Source of the DNA: an uncultured Campylobacter sp.
Lineage (GTDB): Bacteria; Campylobacterota; Campylobacteria; Campylobacterales; Campylobacteraceae
Assembly (NCBI RefSeq): GCF_937890585.1
Contig: NZ_CALACG010000075.1
Coordinates: 1 to 19,485 of the forward strand
Reading direction: 5' to 3'
DNA length: 19,485 nucleotides
The translations under genes and the position numbers were made by a program. Below are positions 7,649 through 15,523 of this stretch, piece after piece (position 1 is the first letter of the stretch; each line of letters opens with the position of its first letter). The notes under the pieces were generated by a model. The model was given only the letters and a program-made list of their open reading frames with translations. It searched no databases and was not told the origin of the DNA.

Positions 7649-8727
7649 CACTCATCTCCGTTTAAATAGCTTCCCAGCCACGTTATCTCAGCGCCGCCCT
7701 CTTTTGCAAGCTCAAAGGCGTTTTGCACTTTCTCATCGTCGATATGCCCCTCAAAGTCAAGATAAAAAATTGACTTAAATTCACGCTGCTTGATAGGACG
7801 TGACTCAAGTTTTGTGATATTGATATTTTCATTTTTAAAGATAGAAAGCAGATCAGCAAGGCGTCCTGGGCGGTGATCGGTCTTTGCTAGGATCGAAGTC
7901 TTTGAGTTTTCAACCTTGGCGTTTTTAAAATCGCTTAAAATCAAAAATCTCGTTCTATTTGCCATATTATCTTCGATCGTTTCATAAACGATTGGCACAT
8001 TGTAAATTTTAGCTGCGATTTTTGAGCAAATGGCGGCTGATTCTCTATCCATAGATGCCATATATGCGGCTGCGGCGGTTGATTTGGCTGGGATAAATTC
8101 GACCTCATTTAGCAGGTGATCTTCTAAAAATTTACGGCATTGGTTGTAGCCTTGCGGATGCGAGTAAATTCGCTTTATCTCTTTTAAATTTTCATTTATG
8201 CTAACAAAGCTGTGGTGGATATCTACGTAGAGCTCTGCCACTATCTTTATATCATCAAATTTACTCAAACAATCAAGCGTAGCTCCAACAGCGCCTTCAG
8301 TGTTATTTTCGATAGGCACGACGCCATATTTTGCCTCTTTTTGAGCTAGCTTCGTAAAAACTGCCTCGATCGTAGCAAGTGGCAGATAGGCACTCATCGC
8401 GCCAAATCTACTCTGCGCTGCTTGATGCGTATAGGTGCCCTCAGGTCCTAGATAGACGATCTTTTGAGGCATCTCTAAATTTCTACTAACGGCAAAAATT
8501 TCAAGATAAATAGCCTCGATCGCAGCCTTATTTAAGGCTTTTTCTTTGCTAAGGCTTGTTAGGCGGTTTATGATAGCTCGCTCACGCTCAGGGCGATATA
8601 TAGGCGTCCCACTCGTTTGCTTTAGCTTGCCGATCTGTTCAACAAGCTTCATCCTCTCATTTAATTTATTTAAAATGAGATCATCGATACTATCGATCTC
8701 TTTTCTAAGCTCATTTAGCTCTTGCAT
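7648..8727 (-). CDS. pheA: Bifunctional chorismate mutase/prephenate dehydratase (P-protein)
   Basis: Catalyses chorismate to prephenate and prephenate to phenylpyruvate in phenylalanine synthesis. The 359-residue protein has all three parts: an AroQ-type chorismate mutase helix bundle (about 1-85), prephenate dehydratase (about 90-270) with [13 protein letters not shown] (92-104), [14 protein letters not shown] (135-148) and the NRTRF catalytic motif (257-261), and an ACT regulatory domain (about 277-355) with PGRL (287-290) and ESRP (308-311), the motifs that bind phenylalanine; feedback inhibition is therefore expected. The ATG lies within the last 17 nt of lysA, with GGAG seven bases upstream. 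In C. jejuni, as I recall, a small HAD-family gene lies between these two; it is absent here. Confidence 0.96.
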   Translation of the reverse strand: MQELNELRKEIDSIDDLILNKLNERMKLVEQIGKLKQTSGTPIYRPERERAIINRLTSLSKEKALNKAAIEAIYLEIFAVSRNLEMPQKIVYLGPEGTYTHQAAQSRFGAMSAYLPLATIEAVFTKLAQKEAKYGVVPIENNTEGAVGATLDCLSKFDDIKIVAELYVDIHHSFVSINENLKEIKRIYSHPQGYNQCRKFLEDHLLNEVEFIPAKSTAAAAYMASMDRESAAICSKIAAKIYNVPIVYETIEDNMANRTRFLILSDFKNAKVENSKTSILAKTDHRPGRLADLLSIFKNENINITKLESRPIKQREFKSIFYLDFEGHIDDEKVQNAFELAKEGGAEITWLGSYLNGDE

Positions 8728-9934
8728 CAGCGCTCTCCAAAAATTCTATCTCAGGTGCCACGACGTCCTCGAAACTCTCGCGTCTTCTTATCAGCCTATC
8801 TTTGCCATCAAGCACGCAAATTTCAGCGGCTCTGTTTCTTGTGTTGTAGTTTGAGCTCATACTAAAACCATAAGCTCCAGCCCCTTTAACCACGATGACG
8901 TCGCCACTTTCACACTCTGGCAGCTCTATATCTTTTGCTAAAAAGTCGCCACTTTCGCAGACTGGACCAACCACGTCGCAAGTGCCTAAATTTTCATCCT
9001 TGCCGTAGGCGAAAATTTTGTGATGCGCGCCATAAAGGCTTGGTCTTATAAGATCATTCATCGCGCCATCAGTGATGACAAATCTCTTTTTGCCGTTAAA
9101 TTTCTCATATAAAACGCTTGCGACAAAGTATCCTGCATTGCCCACGATGAAGCGTCCTGGCTCGCAAACGATAGTCACGTCTTGACCCTTTAGCGCGCCT
9201 AAAATTCCTTGTGCGTAGTCATATAAATTTATCTCTTTTTCGTCGTTATAGATGATACCAAGTCCGCCGCCAACATCAAAGAATTTGATGTCGATCTCGA
9301 GCGCCTTTAGCTCTCTTAAAAGCTCGCTAACGATGTTTGCAGCGTCTATGATCGGACTTAGAGAAGTTAGCTGCGAGCCGATGTGAAAGTGTATGCCAGT
9401 TGGCTCAAGAAACTCTGATGCTTTAGCGTGGATATACATCTTTTTAGCTGTCTGCGCATCAACGCCAAATTTGTTCTCATTTAGTCCTGTTGAGATGTAT
9501 GGGTGCGTTTTAGCATCAACGCCTGGATTTACCCTGATGCTGATCCTTGCCTTTAAATTTAGCCCCTTTGCAATGTTTTCAAGCCTTAAAAGCTCGGCAA
9601 AACTCTCGACATTTATAAGCAAAATTTCATTTTCTAAAGCCTCTTTTAGCTCTTCGTCGCTCTTGCCAACGCCGCTAAAGATGATCTGATATCTCTTAGC
9701 TCCCGCTAGCAGCGCTCTTTTGACCTCGCCGATGCTCACGCAGTCAAATCCTGCTCCAAGATTAGCCAGAAATTTTAAAACACTTAAATTTGAGTTTGCC
9801 TTTACAGCGTAGCAAACCAGAGATTTTCTAGCATAAAATGCGTTTTTTAGCGCCTCGTAGCGCTCTTTAATGTAGTTAAAATCATAAACGTAAAGTGGGG
9901 TTTTGTATTTGCTTGCAAGCTCTTTAAAATCCAT
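8711..9934 (-). CDS. lysA: Diaminopimelate decarboxylase
   Basis: PLP enzyme of fold type III that decarboxylates meso-diaminopimelate to lysine. The 407-residue protein has the PLP lysine K45 in VCYAVKANSN, HIGSQ (184-188), the phosphate-binding GGG (222-224), EPGR (258-261), the active-site CESGD (326-330) from the partner subunit and the conserved tyrosine Y355 in GAGAYGFSMSS. This motif set separates it from ornithine/arginine and carboxynorspermidine decarboxylases. The ATG follows AAGG at seven bases. It is the first gene after a likely terminator and promoter, so it probably heads the lysA-pheA-hisC-fliF-fliG-fliH-dxs transcript; it overlaps pheA by 17 nt. Confidence 0.96.
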   Translation of the reverse strand: MDFKELASKYKTPLYVYDFNYIKERYEALKNAFYARKSLVCYAVKANSNLSVLKFLANLGAGFDCVSIGEVKRALLAGAKRYQIIFSGVGKSDEELKEALENEILLINVESFAELLRLENIAKGLNLKARISIRVNPGVDAKTHPYISTGLNENKFGVDAQTAKKMYIHAKASEFLEPTGIHFHIGSQLTSLSPIIDAANIVSELLRELKALEIDIKFFDVGGGLGIIYNDEKEINLYDYAQGILGALKGQDVTIVCEPGRFIVGNAGYFVASVLYEKFNGKKRFVITDGAMNDLIRPSLYGAHHKIFAYGKDENLGTCDVVGPVCESGDFLAKDIELPECESGDVIVVKGAGAYGFSMSSNYNTRNRAAEICVLDGKDRLIRRRESFEDVVAPEIEFLESADARAK

Positions 9935-9960
9935 AAAATAGCCTTTTTTAAAATGGCTTG

Positions 9961-9966
9961 ATTTTA
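9961..9966 (-). promoter_or_regulatory. Probable -10 element of the lysA-to-dxs operon
   Basis: Minus-strand TAAAAT directly preceded by TTTTTTG matches the Campylobacter pattern of a T-run plus TG before the -10. A start near 9954 would give a leader of about 20 nt. The T-run is shared with the tail of the hairpin that ends the upstream operon, so terminator and promoter appear to be packed together. Confidence 0.4.
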
Positions 9967-9989
9967 CAAAAAAGTTGCCAAAATTTGGC
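9967..9989 (-). terminator. Small terminator-like hairpin after the LptF/LptG-family gene
   Basis: Immediately after the stop codon the minus strand reads GCCAA-ATT-TTGGC (9977-9989), a 5-bp stem with a 3-base loop, then AAC and six Ts. The T-run fits an intrinsic terminator, but the stem is short, so partial read-through is likely. Confidence 0.45.
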
Positions 9990-11054
9990 TTAACGATGCG
10001 ATTTTATGAGATAAATGGCGTATGCAAAAAGCAAAATAACTGGAAGCACCATGCCGATCTCTGGCAAGATGACTGAGGTTTGAGCAAATTTGGTTAAGAT
10101 AAAGAGAAGTCCCCAAACTACGAGAGTTATCACAACAAAGATAAAAGTTGAGAGTGCAAGGTTAAAAAACCTGCCGGTCACTGGCAAATGATAGTAAAAA
10201 ATAAGCAATAAAAATGGCGCAAAAAATGGTGTGATAGCAAGATTATAAAATGCCGTTCTTGCGCTGTCTAGCCCTATGCCTTCGTTTTTAAATGTCTTTA
10301 TAAAATTTATCGCATCAGGTATGTTAAATTTTGAGTTTTCAACGCTTGCAGCACTCTCGATACTCTTTGGCTTAAAGCCTCTTAGCGCATCTAAATTTTC
10401 GCTTTTTACCTTACTAAAGCCATTTTCGCCAAGCTCTAAATTTTGAGGCAAAAAGGTCTGATTTACATCCTCTAAAACCCACTCATTGTCTTTAAATTTA
10501 GCGTGGTTGGCAAAGGTTGTTGAGAGCAAGTCAGTGCCATTAATGTCAAAAATTCTCACGTCATTTGCCCTTTGTTTGGCTGAGTTTAGCTCTTTTATAT
10601 AGATAAATTTGCCTTCAAATTTCAAAAATGAGTCGTTTGTGCTTTTTGAAAAAGCGGTGTTTTTAGCGATACTTTTTTGATAGTCATGCGCATAAGCAAA
10701 TGGCGTAAAATTTAGTCCGACATAAAAAATAGTCACAAAAAATGCGATGAGAAATGGCGGCAAAATGAGCTTATTTTTACTAATGCCAAGAGCATAAAAG
10801 CTGATTAGCTCGTTTGAGCGAACCATATTTACATGTAAAATTATTAGCGCAAAGATGAGCGAAAGTGGCAAAACGTAGCTAATGGCACTTAGCGCAGTAA
10901 GGCCAACGTAGAGCAGCTGAAGGTTCGCAGATGGTGGCAGATCTTTTAAATTTGTAAGCAGATCAATGCCAACATAAAATAGCTCAAGCGCTAAAAATAC
11001 GATAAGAAAAGATTTTATATAGACCCAGCCAACGTATCTGGCGTATAGTTTCAT
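9990..11054 (-). CDS. LptF/LptG-family (YjgP/YjgQ) lipopolysaccharide export permease
   Basis: An integral inner-membrane protein of 354 residues. LptF and LptG pair with the ATPase LptB to pull lipopolysaccharide or lipooligosaccharide from the inner membrane towards the periplasmic bridge. The layout is typical: three N-terminal transmembrane helices (about 12-33, 48-75, 97-118), a periplasmic beta-jellyroll region (about 120-265) and three C-terminal helices (about 268-288, 297-320, 330-350). The cytoplasmic loop motif between helices 2 and 3 (VRSNELISFYALGISKNKL, 78-96) is the family hallmark that contacts LptB. I cannot tell LptF from LptG by eye, so no symbol is given. It overlaps the pth stop by 4 nt (ATGA) and is probably the last gene of rplY-pth-permease. 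Confidence 0.88.
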   Translation of the reverse strand: MKLYARYVGWVYIKSFLIVFLALELFYVGIDLLTNLKDLPPSANLQLLYVGLTALSAISYVLPLSLIFALIILHVNMVRSNELISFYALGISKNKLILPPFLIAFFVTIFYVGLNFTPFAYAHDYQKSIAKNTAFSKSTNDSFLKFEGKFIYIKELNSAKQRANDVRIFDINGTDLLSTTFANHAKFKDNEWVLEDVNQTFLPQNLELGENGFSKVKSENLDALRGFKPKSIESAASVENSKFNIPDAINFIKTFKNEGIGLDSARTAFYNLAITPFFAPFLLLIFYYHLPVTGRFFNLALSTFIFVVITLVVWGLLFILTKFAQTSVILPEIGMVLPVILLFAYAIYLIKSHR

Positions 11055-11599
11055 TTGATAAGACCTTTTTTTACCGTAAATTTTTGTGAAATTTCGTTGA
11101 TGTCGCTCTTTAGCAGCTCACAAACCGCATTTTTTGTATAGGCTAAAATTTCATCTAAAGCTTTTTTTTCTTCATCGCTAAACTCGCCAAGGACGAAATT
11201 TTTAGCATCGCCCTCATGCCCTATGCCAACGCGCACTCTTTCGTAGTCGTTGCCTATTAGATTATCGATCGATTTTATGCCGTTATGTCCGCCGCTACTG
11301 CCGCCTTTTTTAAATTTAACCGCGCCAAAACTAAGATCAAGATCGTCATGGATGACAATGATCCTATCTGGCTTATAAAAGTCTTTTACCGCCTTAACAC
11401 TTTGACCTGAGAGGTTCATAAATGTCGTTGGTTTTAGCAAGATAATGTCGTTAAATTTAAAAACTTCGCCTTGAAATTTAGCTGAGCTAACATCTTTGAA
11501 ATTTGAGTCTTTTAGGAGATCTATAAGCATAAAGCCTATATTGTGTCTAGTGTTTTCGTATTTGGGGCCAGGATTGCCCAGCCCCGCTATTAGTGTCAC
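11051..11599 (-). CDS. pth: Peptidyl-tRNA hydrolase
   Basis: Releases tRNA from peptidyl-tRNAs that drop off the ribosome; an essential cytosolic enzyme. The 182-residue protein has the catalytic set N9 (GLGNPG), H19 (TRHN), N62 (FMNLSG) and D85 (VIHDDLDL), plus the glycine-rich GGSSGGHNGIKS loop (99-110). The start is GTG: the enzyme's family begins right before the IAGLGNPG strand, GTG lies five bases after AGGG, and no in-frame ATG precedes N9. It follows rplY by 11 nt; the pairing of L25 with Pth is common in bacteria. Confidence 0.97.
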   Translation of the reverse strand: MTLIAGLGNPGPKYENTRHNIGFMLIDLLKDSNFKDVSSAKFQGEVFKFNDIILLKPTTFMNLSGQSVKAVKDFYKPDRIIVIHDDLDLSFGAVKFKKGGSSGGHNGIKSIDNLIGNDYERVRVGIGHEGDAKNFVLGEFSDEEKKALDEILAYTKNAVCELLKSDINEISQKFTVKKGLIK

Positions 11600-11610
11600 A
11601 AAAGCCCTTT

Positions 11611-12147
11611 TTATTTAGCTTTAATAACTCCAAGTACCGCAACACGGTCAGCGTCAATGATAGTAACGCCTTTAGGAGCTGTGATATCACGAACCAAAAT
11701 CGTATCATCAATGTCAAGTTTGCTTACATCAACGTCAAATGAATTTGGTAAATTTTCAGCCGTGCATTTTACGCAAAGACGTCTTTTTGACTGGATCAAA
11801 ACGCCCTTGTTTTTAAGACCAATAGGTGTTCCAACTGGCTTAACCGGGATCATATATTTTGATAAAACGCCTGGAAGTGCTACTTTTAGATCTACGTGTT
11901 TAAGATCGCTTGTAACAACATCTCTTTGGTAATCAACAATAACGACATTATAAACTTTTCCGCCTACTTTTACATCAAAAGCAAGGCTCTCTTTTTTGCG
12001 TGCTTCTTTAATAAAGTCATTGACTTTAAAAGCAGCTGCAACATTCTCTAATCCCTTGCCATAAATGTTGGCGATTAGATAACCATCTCTTCTCAAAGCC
12101 TTCGCAGACTTCTTACCGATACTCTCTCTAACGATTCCTTCTAACAT
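11611..12147 (-). CDS. rplY: 50S ribosomal protein L25, long (TL5/Ctc) form
   Basis: Binds 5S rRNA in the large ribosomal subunit. The N-terminal L25 domain (about 1-90) carries [20 protein letters not shown] and the [21 protein letters not shown] stretch split by its conserved DYQ; the extra C-terminal beta domain (about 95-178) makes it the 178-residue TL5/Ctc type, as opposed to the short 94-residue E. coli protein. In Gram-positive bacteria the Ctc type is stress-linked; nothing in this sequence shows that here. The ATG has AAGGA five bases upstream. It probably heads its own transcript with pth and the LptF/LptG-family gene. Confidence 0.96.
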   Translation of the reverse strand: MLEGIVRESIGKKSAKALRRDGYLIANIYGKGLENVAAAFKVNDFIKEARKKESLAFDVKVGGKVYNVVIVDYQRDVVTSDLKHVDLKVALPGVLSKYMIPVKPVGTPIGLKNKGVLIQSKRRLCVKCTAENLPNSFDVDVSKLDIDDTILVRDITAPKGVTIIDADRVAVLGVIKAK

Positions 12148-12176
12148 CGTTTTCCTTTCATAAAAAATAGGTGCTG

Positions 12177-12182
12177 ATTTTA
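12177..12182 (-). promoter_or_regulatory. Probable -10 element of rplY
   Basis: Minus-strand TAAAAT (within TTAGATAAAATC) lies so that transcription would begin near 12170, giving a leader of about 23 nt before the rplY ATG. The stretch upstream is AT-rich. A second TATAAA-like site lies about 13 bases further upstream, so the exact element is uncertain. Confidence 0.35.
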
Positions 12183-12188
12183 TCTAAT

Positions 12189-12211
12189 GCTTTATAAATT
12201 TCACATAAAGC
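12189..12211. repeat. 7-bp inverted repeat between pilT-like gene and rplY
   Basis: GCTTTAT (12189-12195) and ATAAAGC (12205-12211) are exact reverse complements nine bases apart, starting three bases beyond the stop codon of the ATPase gene. There is no clear U-run, so it is at best a weak terminator; it lies just upstream of the proposed rplY promoter. Confidence 0.35.
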
Positions 12212-12214
12212 TTA

Positions 12215-13375
12215 TTAAATTTCTTTAAGTGCGATAACTTCAGGTTGATCTTGTTTGCTTTGAGGTTTGCTAAAATTTACACCATTTTCAAAACTAAAAC
12301 CTGCTACATTTGAGCTTTTTATCTTAAGCTGTAAATCACCCCTGTTACTAGCATTATCAAGCGCTACTTCGGCACTAATTATCTTATTTTCATAAAGCTC
12401 AAGCAGGTGCTGATCAAAAGTTTGCATGCCGTAAGTATTTTTTGACTCAGCTATGGCAAGATCGATCTCATCAAATTTCTCTTCAGATATGAGCTCTTTT
12501 ATGCGAGTATTTTTTCTCATGATCTCGACTGCTGGGCGTCTTGTACCAAAAAGCGTCTTAACTAGCCTTTGTGAAATGACGCAAGCAAGCACTGAAGAGA
12601 ACATAAGGCTGACCTTATCTCGCTCGCCTTGTGGGAAGCTATTTACTATTCTATTTACGCTCTCTTTTGCATCAAGTGTGTGAAGTGTCGAAAGCACCAA
12701 GTGTCCAGTCTCAGCAGCTCTAATGGCAGTCTCAATAGTCTCAAGATCTCTCATCTCGCCCACCAAGATGATGTCAGGATCTTCTCTTAGCGAAGCTCTT
12801 AGCGCATCTGAGAAATTTAGCGCATCTGCCCCGATAGAGCGCTGATTTATTATGCTTTTATCGTCGTTAAATACGTATTCAATCGGATCTTCGATAGTCA
12901 CGATGTGCGATCTTTTTGTCTGGTTTATGAAATTTATCATGCTAGCAAGCGTTGTCGTCTTGCCACTTCCAGTTGGGCCAGTCACTAAAATGATGCCACG
13001 AGTGGTCTCGGTGCAAATTTTTTCTATCACGCTTGGTAAATTTAGATCTTTTATAGTTGGGATTTTTGTTGGAGTGACACGAAAAACAGCAGAAATTCCA
13101 TTTATCTGCAAAAACATATTTACACGAAAGCAGTACTCATCATTTAGTTTATAAGAAAAATCTATATCTTTTTTATCCATAAACTCATCAAATTTAGCCC
13201 CCAAAAGCTCATTTGCTATAGCTACCGCATCACTTGGGTCTAAATTTTCTTCGCTAAGTGGCATGATCTCACCATTAAATCTCCCATAAACAAGACTTGC
13301 AGACTTTAGGTGAAGGTCGCTGCCGCCTTTATCTACTAAAGAGCACAGATATGAGTCTATGTCTTGTTTGGTCAT
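12215..13375 (-). CDS. PilT/PilU-type pilus retraction ATPase
   Basis: A 386-residue secretion ATPase of the GspE/PilT superfamily. Seen are the N-terminal DKGGSDLHL motif (15-23), Walker A GPTGSGKTT (133-141), the Asp box IEDPIEY (161-167), Walker B DIILVGEMRD (201-210) and the His box STLHTLDA (229-236). PilT-type enzymes depolymerise type IV pili. The C-terminal part, with GMQTFDQ (316-322), LYEN and NASNRGDLQLKIK (341-353), looks more like PilU than PilT of Pseudomonas, so no symbol is assigned. A tail of about 30 residues (355-386) is not family-typical. The ATG shares one base with the tal stop (TAATG). No pilin, PilB or PilC gene is in the window, so its partner machine is unknown; a role with the transformation apparatus or an unrelated process is possible. 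Confidence 0.88.
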   Translation of the reverse strand: MTKQDIDSYLCSLVDKGGSDLHLKSASLVYGRFNGEIMPLSEENLDPSDAVAIANELLGAKFDEFMDKKDIDFSYKLNDEYCFRVNMFLQINGISAVFRVTPTKIPTIKDLNLPSVIEKICTETTRGIILVTGPTGSGKTTTLASMINFINQTKRSHIVTIEDPIEYVFNDDKSIINQRSIGADALNFSDALRASLREDPDIILVGEMRDLETIETAIRAAETGHLVLSTLHTLDAKESVNRIVNSFPQGERDKVSLMFSSVLACVISQRLVKTLFGTRRPAVEIMRKNTRIKELISEEKFDEIDLAIAESKNTYGMQTFDQHLLELYENKIISAEVALDNASNRGDLQLKIKSSNVAGFSFENGVNFSKPQSKQDQPEVIALKEI

Positions 13376-14367
13376 TAAAGTGATTTCATAATCTCATCAA
13401 ATGCTGCAACAAACTGCTTCAAGCCGTCATTTAAAAGCTCTTTATAAGTAGCATTTATATCGATATCATTATTTTTTATGATGTGGAAAAAGCTTGAGAT
13501 ATTTTCTTTGCTAGGGGCATTTTTTGCCTCAGCTTTTTCTTTTATAAATTCTTTTATCGTATCTATCGGAGCTGTGTTTATAGAGTTTTTATACATTAGC
13601 TCCCTAACGTAATAATCCCCTCTTAAGCCACCGCCTTTTACGCCAGTGCTTGCAAAAAGTGTCCTTACATTTTCTAAGCCAAATTCTTCAATAATATGAT
13701 AGATATTTGCAGCGTTCATTATGCCGATCTGTCCTGTTGGCAAGCTCTTTGCAGACATTGTCTCATCAAGCTTTCTATCAAATCTACTAACAAAAACGCT
13801 GATAACGCCTTTTGGCATAGTGGTATCCACAAAGCGGCTTGCATAAGCCTTACTGCCCTCTTTGAAAGCCTCTAGGCAGTTTTTAGCCTGATCTGGCGAG
13901 AAAATGAGCGTCGCATTTACGCTGATACCTCTTGCCATGAGTGCACTCATCGCCTCATAGCCCTCTTTTGTGGCTGGAATTTTTATCATTACATTTGGCA
14001 TTGAGATGAGGCTATGAAGCCTGATGCCCTCTTCTATCGTAGCAGCCGTATCACCACTTAAATTTGGATCGACCTCGATACTAACAAAGCCATCATCGCC
14101 ATTTGCGTAGTTTTTTAGCATTTTACATGCGGCAATCTTTATATCTTGAGTCGCTAAAATTTCATAGAGGTCTTTTGGGTGACGCTTGTTGCTATTTTGT
14201 ATGATCTGTTTGTAAGCAGGTGATGCAAAAGCTGTTTTAAAGATAGCTGGGTTGCTTGTAGCTCCGTTTATAACGCCTTTTTCTAGCAAAGAGTTGAATT
14301 CGTTTTGTAAAAAATCTCTCTCTATAAAGTCACACCAAAGAGAAAATTTAGCTTCATTGTCATACAT
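13375..14367 (-). CDS. tal: Transaldolase
   Basis: Moves the dihydroxyacetone unit from sedoheptulose 7-phosphate to glyceraldehyde 3-phosphate in the non-oxidative pentose phosphate route. The 330-residue protein has the N-terminal TSNPAIF motif (38-44), VSIEVDPNLSGD (95-106), the Schiff-base lysine expected at K129 in VMIKIPAT, and SVNATLIFS (149-157). Length and motifs fit the longer transaldolase type of epsilonproteobacteria. In organisms lacking an oxidative branch, as most Campylobacter do, it supplies pentoses and erythrose 4-phosphate, precursor of chorismate. AAGGTG lies five bases before the ATG; the serB stop is 4 nt upstream. Confidence 0.94.
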   Translation of the reverse strand: MYDNEAKFSLWCDFIERDFLQNEFNSLLEKGVINGATSNPAIFKTAFASPAYKQIIQNSNKRHPKDLYEILATQDIKIAACKMLKNYANGDDGFVSIEVDPNLSGDTAATIEEGIRLHSLISMPNVMIKIPATKEGYEAMSALMARGISVNATLIFSPDQAKNCLEAFKEGSKAYASRFVDTTMPKGVISVFVSRFDRKLDETMSAKSLPTGQIGIMNAANIYHIIEEFGLENVRTLFASTGVKGGGLRGDYYVRELMYKNSINTAPIDTIKEFIKEKAEAKNAPSKENISSFFHIIKNNDIDINATYKELLNDGLKQFVAAFDEIMKSL

Positions 14368-14371
14368 TTTT

Positions 14372-14998
14372 TCACCTTATATATTTTAAAATTTCACGCA
14401 GATCCTTGACATCCACGCAATGCGTCGCCTCTTTTTTTAAAATTTCTTTCGCACAAAAGGCAATTTTTAGATCACATTTTCTAAACATTGACACGTCATT
14501 GGCTCCATCGCCAACGCACATGATCTCACTTCTATCTAAATTTAATAGCCCCTTTAAGCGATCTATCATCTCACCTTTTGAGCTACCAAACATCATCTCT
14601 CCGCCAACTTCACCTGTTAAAATTCCATCTTTATGGTGCAAAATATTTGCAAAATTTGCATCAAATTTAAGTTTTTCTTGCATCTTATCAGTCGCGATGT
14701 GAAAACCACCACTAAAGACCACGACTTTTATGCCCTTTTGCTTTAGAGCGTCTATAAGCTCGCTAGCTCCTGGCATGATAGGTAAATTTTTACAAATTTC
14801 ATCTGCTTTTGAGAGTGGCATTCCTTTTAAAAATTTTACTCTTGCTGTAAGACTTTCAAAAAAATCAAGTTCGCCGTTCATCGAACGCTTAGTTATGCTA
14901 GCCACCTCATCGCTGGCGTTATTAACGGCGGCGAGGATATCAATCGTCTCGCCGTCCATTATCGTAGAGTCAAAGTCAAAAACACAAAGTTTTATCAA
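14372..14998 (-). CDS. serB: Phosphoserine phosphatase
   Basis: HAD-superfamily phosphatase that makes L-serine from phosphoserine. The 208-residue protein has motif I FDFDSTIMDGETID with nucleophile D8 and acid D10, a cap region with MNGELDFFESLTARV (40-54), motif II FSGGF (S96, G97), motif III lysine K141, and motif IV GDGANDV (163-169, D164 and D168). It starts with TTG: an in-frame TGA lies five codons upstream, the only later candidate (M14) would lose the nucleophile, and AGGG lies six bases before the TTG. It lacks the N-terminal ACT domain found in longer SerB proteins. The gene lies 8 nt after cheW. Confidence 0.93.
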   Translation of the reverse strand: MIKLCVFDFDSTIMDGETIDILAAVNNASDEVASITKRSMNGELDFFESLTARVKFLKGMPLSKADEICKNLPIMPGASELIDALKQKGIKVVVFSGGFHIATDKMQEKLKFDANFANILHHKDGILTGEVGGEMMFGSSKGEMIDRLKGLLNLDRSEIMCVGDGANDVSMFRKCDLKIAFCAKEILKKEATHCVDVKDLREILKYIR

Positions 14999-15006
14999 AC
15001 TATGCC

Positions 15007-15504
15007 CTAAAAATCACGCTTTAAAAGGCTCTCAACCTTTAAAATCGTAAGGATGTTTTGATCGCGTTTGCCGATACCATAGATCATGCCTTTGTCTTTT
15101 ACCAAAGTCTCTGGCGGCGGATCGATCCTGTTACGGTCTATTCTGATAGCCTCCGTCAAGCGGTCTATCACGAAGCCTGCGATGTTATCCTCATCTTTCA
15201 TGACGATATATCTTGTATTTGAGCTTTGCTTTGTAACATTTAGTGAAAAACGTTTTCGCAAATCAATAAGAGGGATAACATTTCCACGCAAGTTAAATAC
15301 ACCAAGGACATAGTCAGGCACACTAGGAACACGGGTGTATTCGATAGGCTTGATTATCTCTTGGATATTTAAAATAGGTATCGCATACTCTTCCTCGCCA
15401 ACAACAAAGCCTACAAGTTGGACTATATCTTCGTTGTTTTTTATCTCAGGCTCGTCAATTTGCTGTTTTTGTTTGCTTAAAACTTGGTTTAGTTTATCAT
15501 TCAT
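15007..15504 (-). CDS. cheW: Chemotaxis coupling protein CheW
   Basis: Adapter that links chemoreceptors to the kinase CheA in the polar signalling array. The 165-residue protein has a polar N-terminus of about 25 residues and then a single CheW domain (about 27-162), recognisable from VPSVPDYVLGVFNLRGNVIP (59-78) with N71, R73, G74, followed by IDLRKRF (80-86). The ATG is preceded by three TTAGG units that begin in the last two sense codons of cheA and include AGGGG; the ribosome site is one of these. It follows cheA by 10 nt, and serB follows in turn. Confidence 0.96.
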   Translation of the reverse strand: MNDKLNQVLSKQKQQIDEPEIKNNEDIVQLVGFVVGEEEYAIPILNIQEIIKPIEYTRVPSVPDYVLGVFNLRGNVIPLIDLRKRFSLNVTKQSSNTRYIVMKDEDNIAGFVIDRLTEAIRIDRNRIDPPPETLVKDKGMIYGIGKRDQNILTILKVESLLKRDF

Positions 15505-15506
15505 CG

Positions 15507-15523
15507 CCTAACCCCTAACCTAA
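15507..15523 (-). repeat. Triple TTAGG at the cheA-cheW junction
   Basis: The minus strand reads TTAGG, TTAGG, GG, TTAGG across the last two codons and stop of cheA up to three bases before the cheW ATG. It offers more than one possible ribosome site, AGGGG being the strongest. Very short; listed because it decides where cheW is initiated. Confidence 0.5.

Noticed and set aside
7649..7651. GTG start for hisC one codon upstream of ATG
   Set aside because: GGAG would be only four bases away; the following ATG is better spaced and overlaps the pheA stop as TGATG.
12450..13160. Plus-strand frames opposite the pilus ATPase as possible antisense genes
   Set aside because: They are short, lack ribosome sites and mirror the codon pattern of the real gene.
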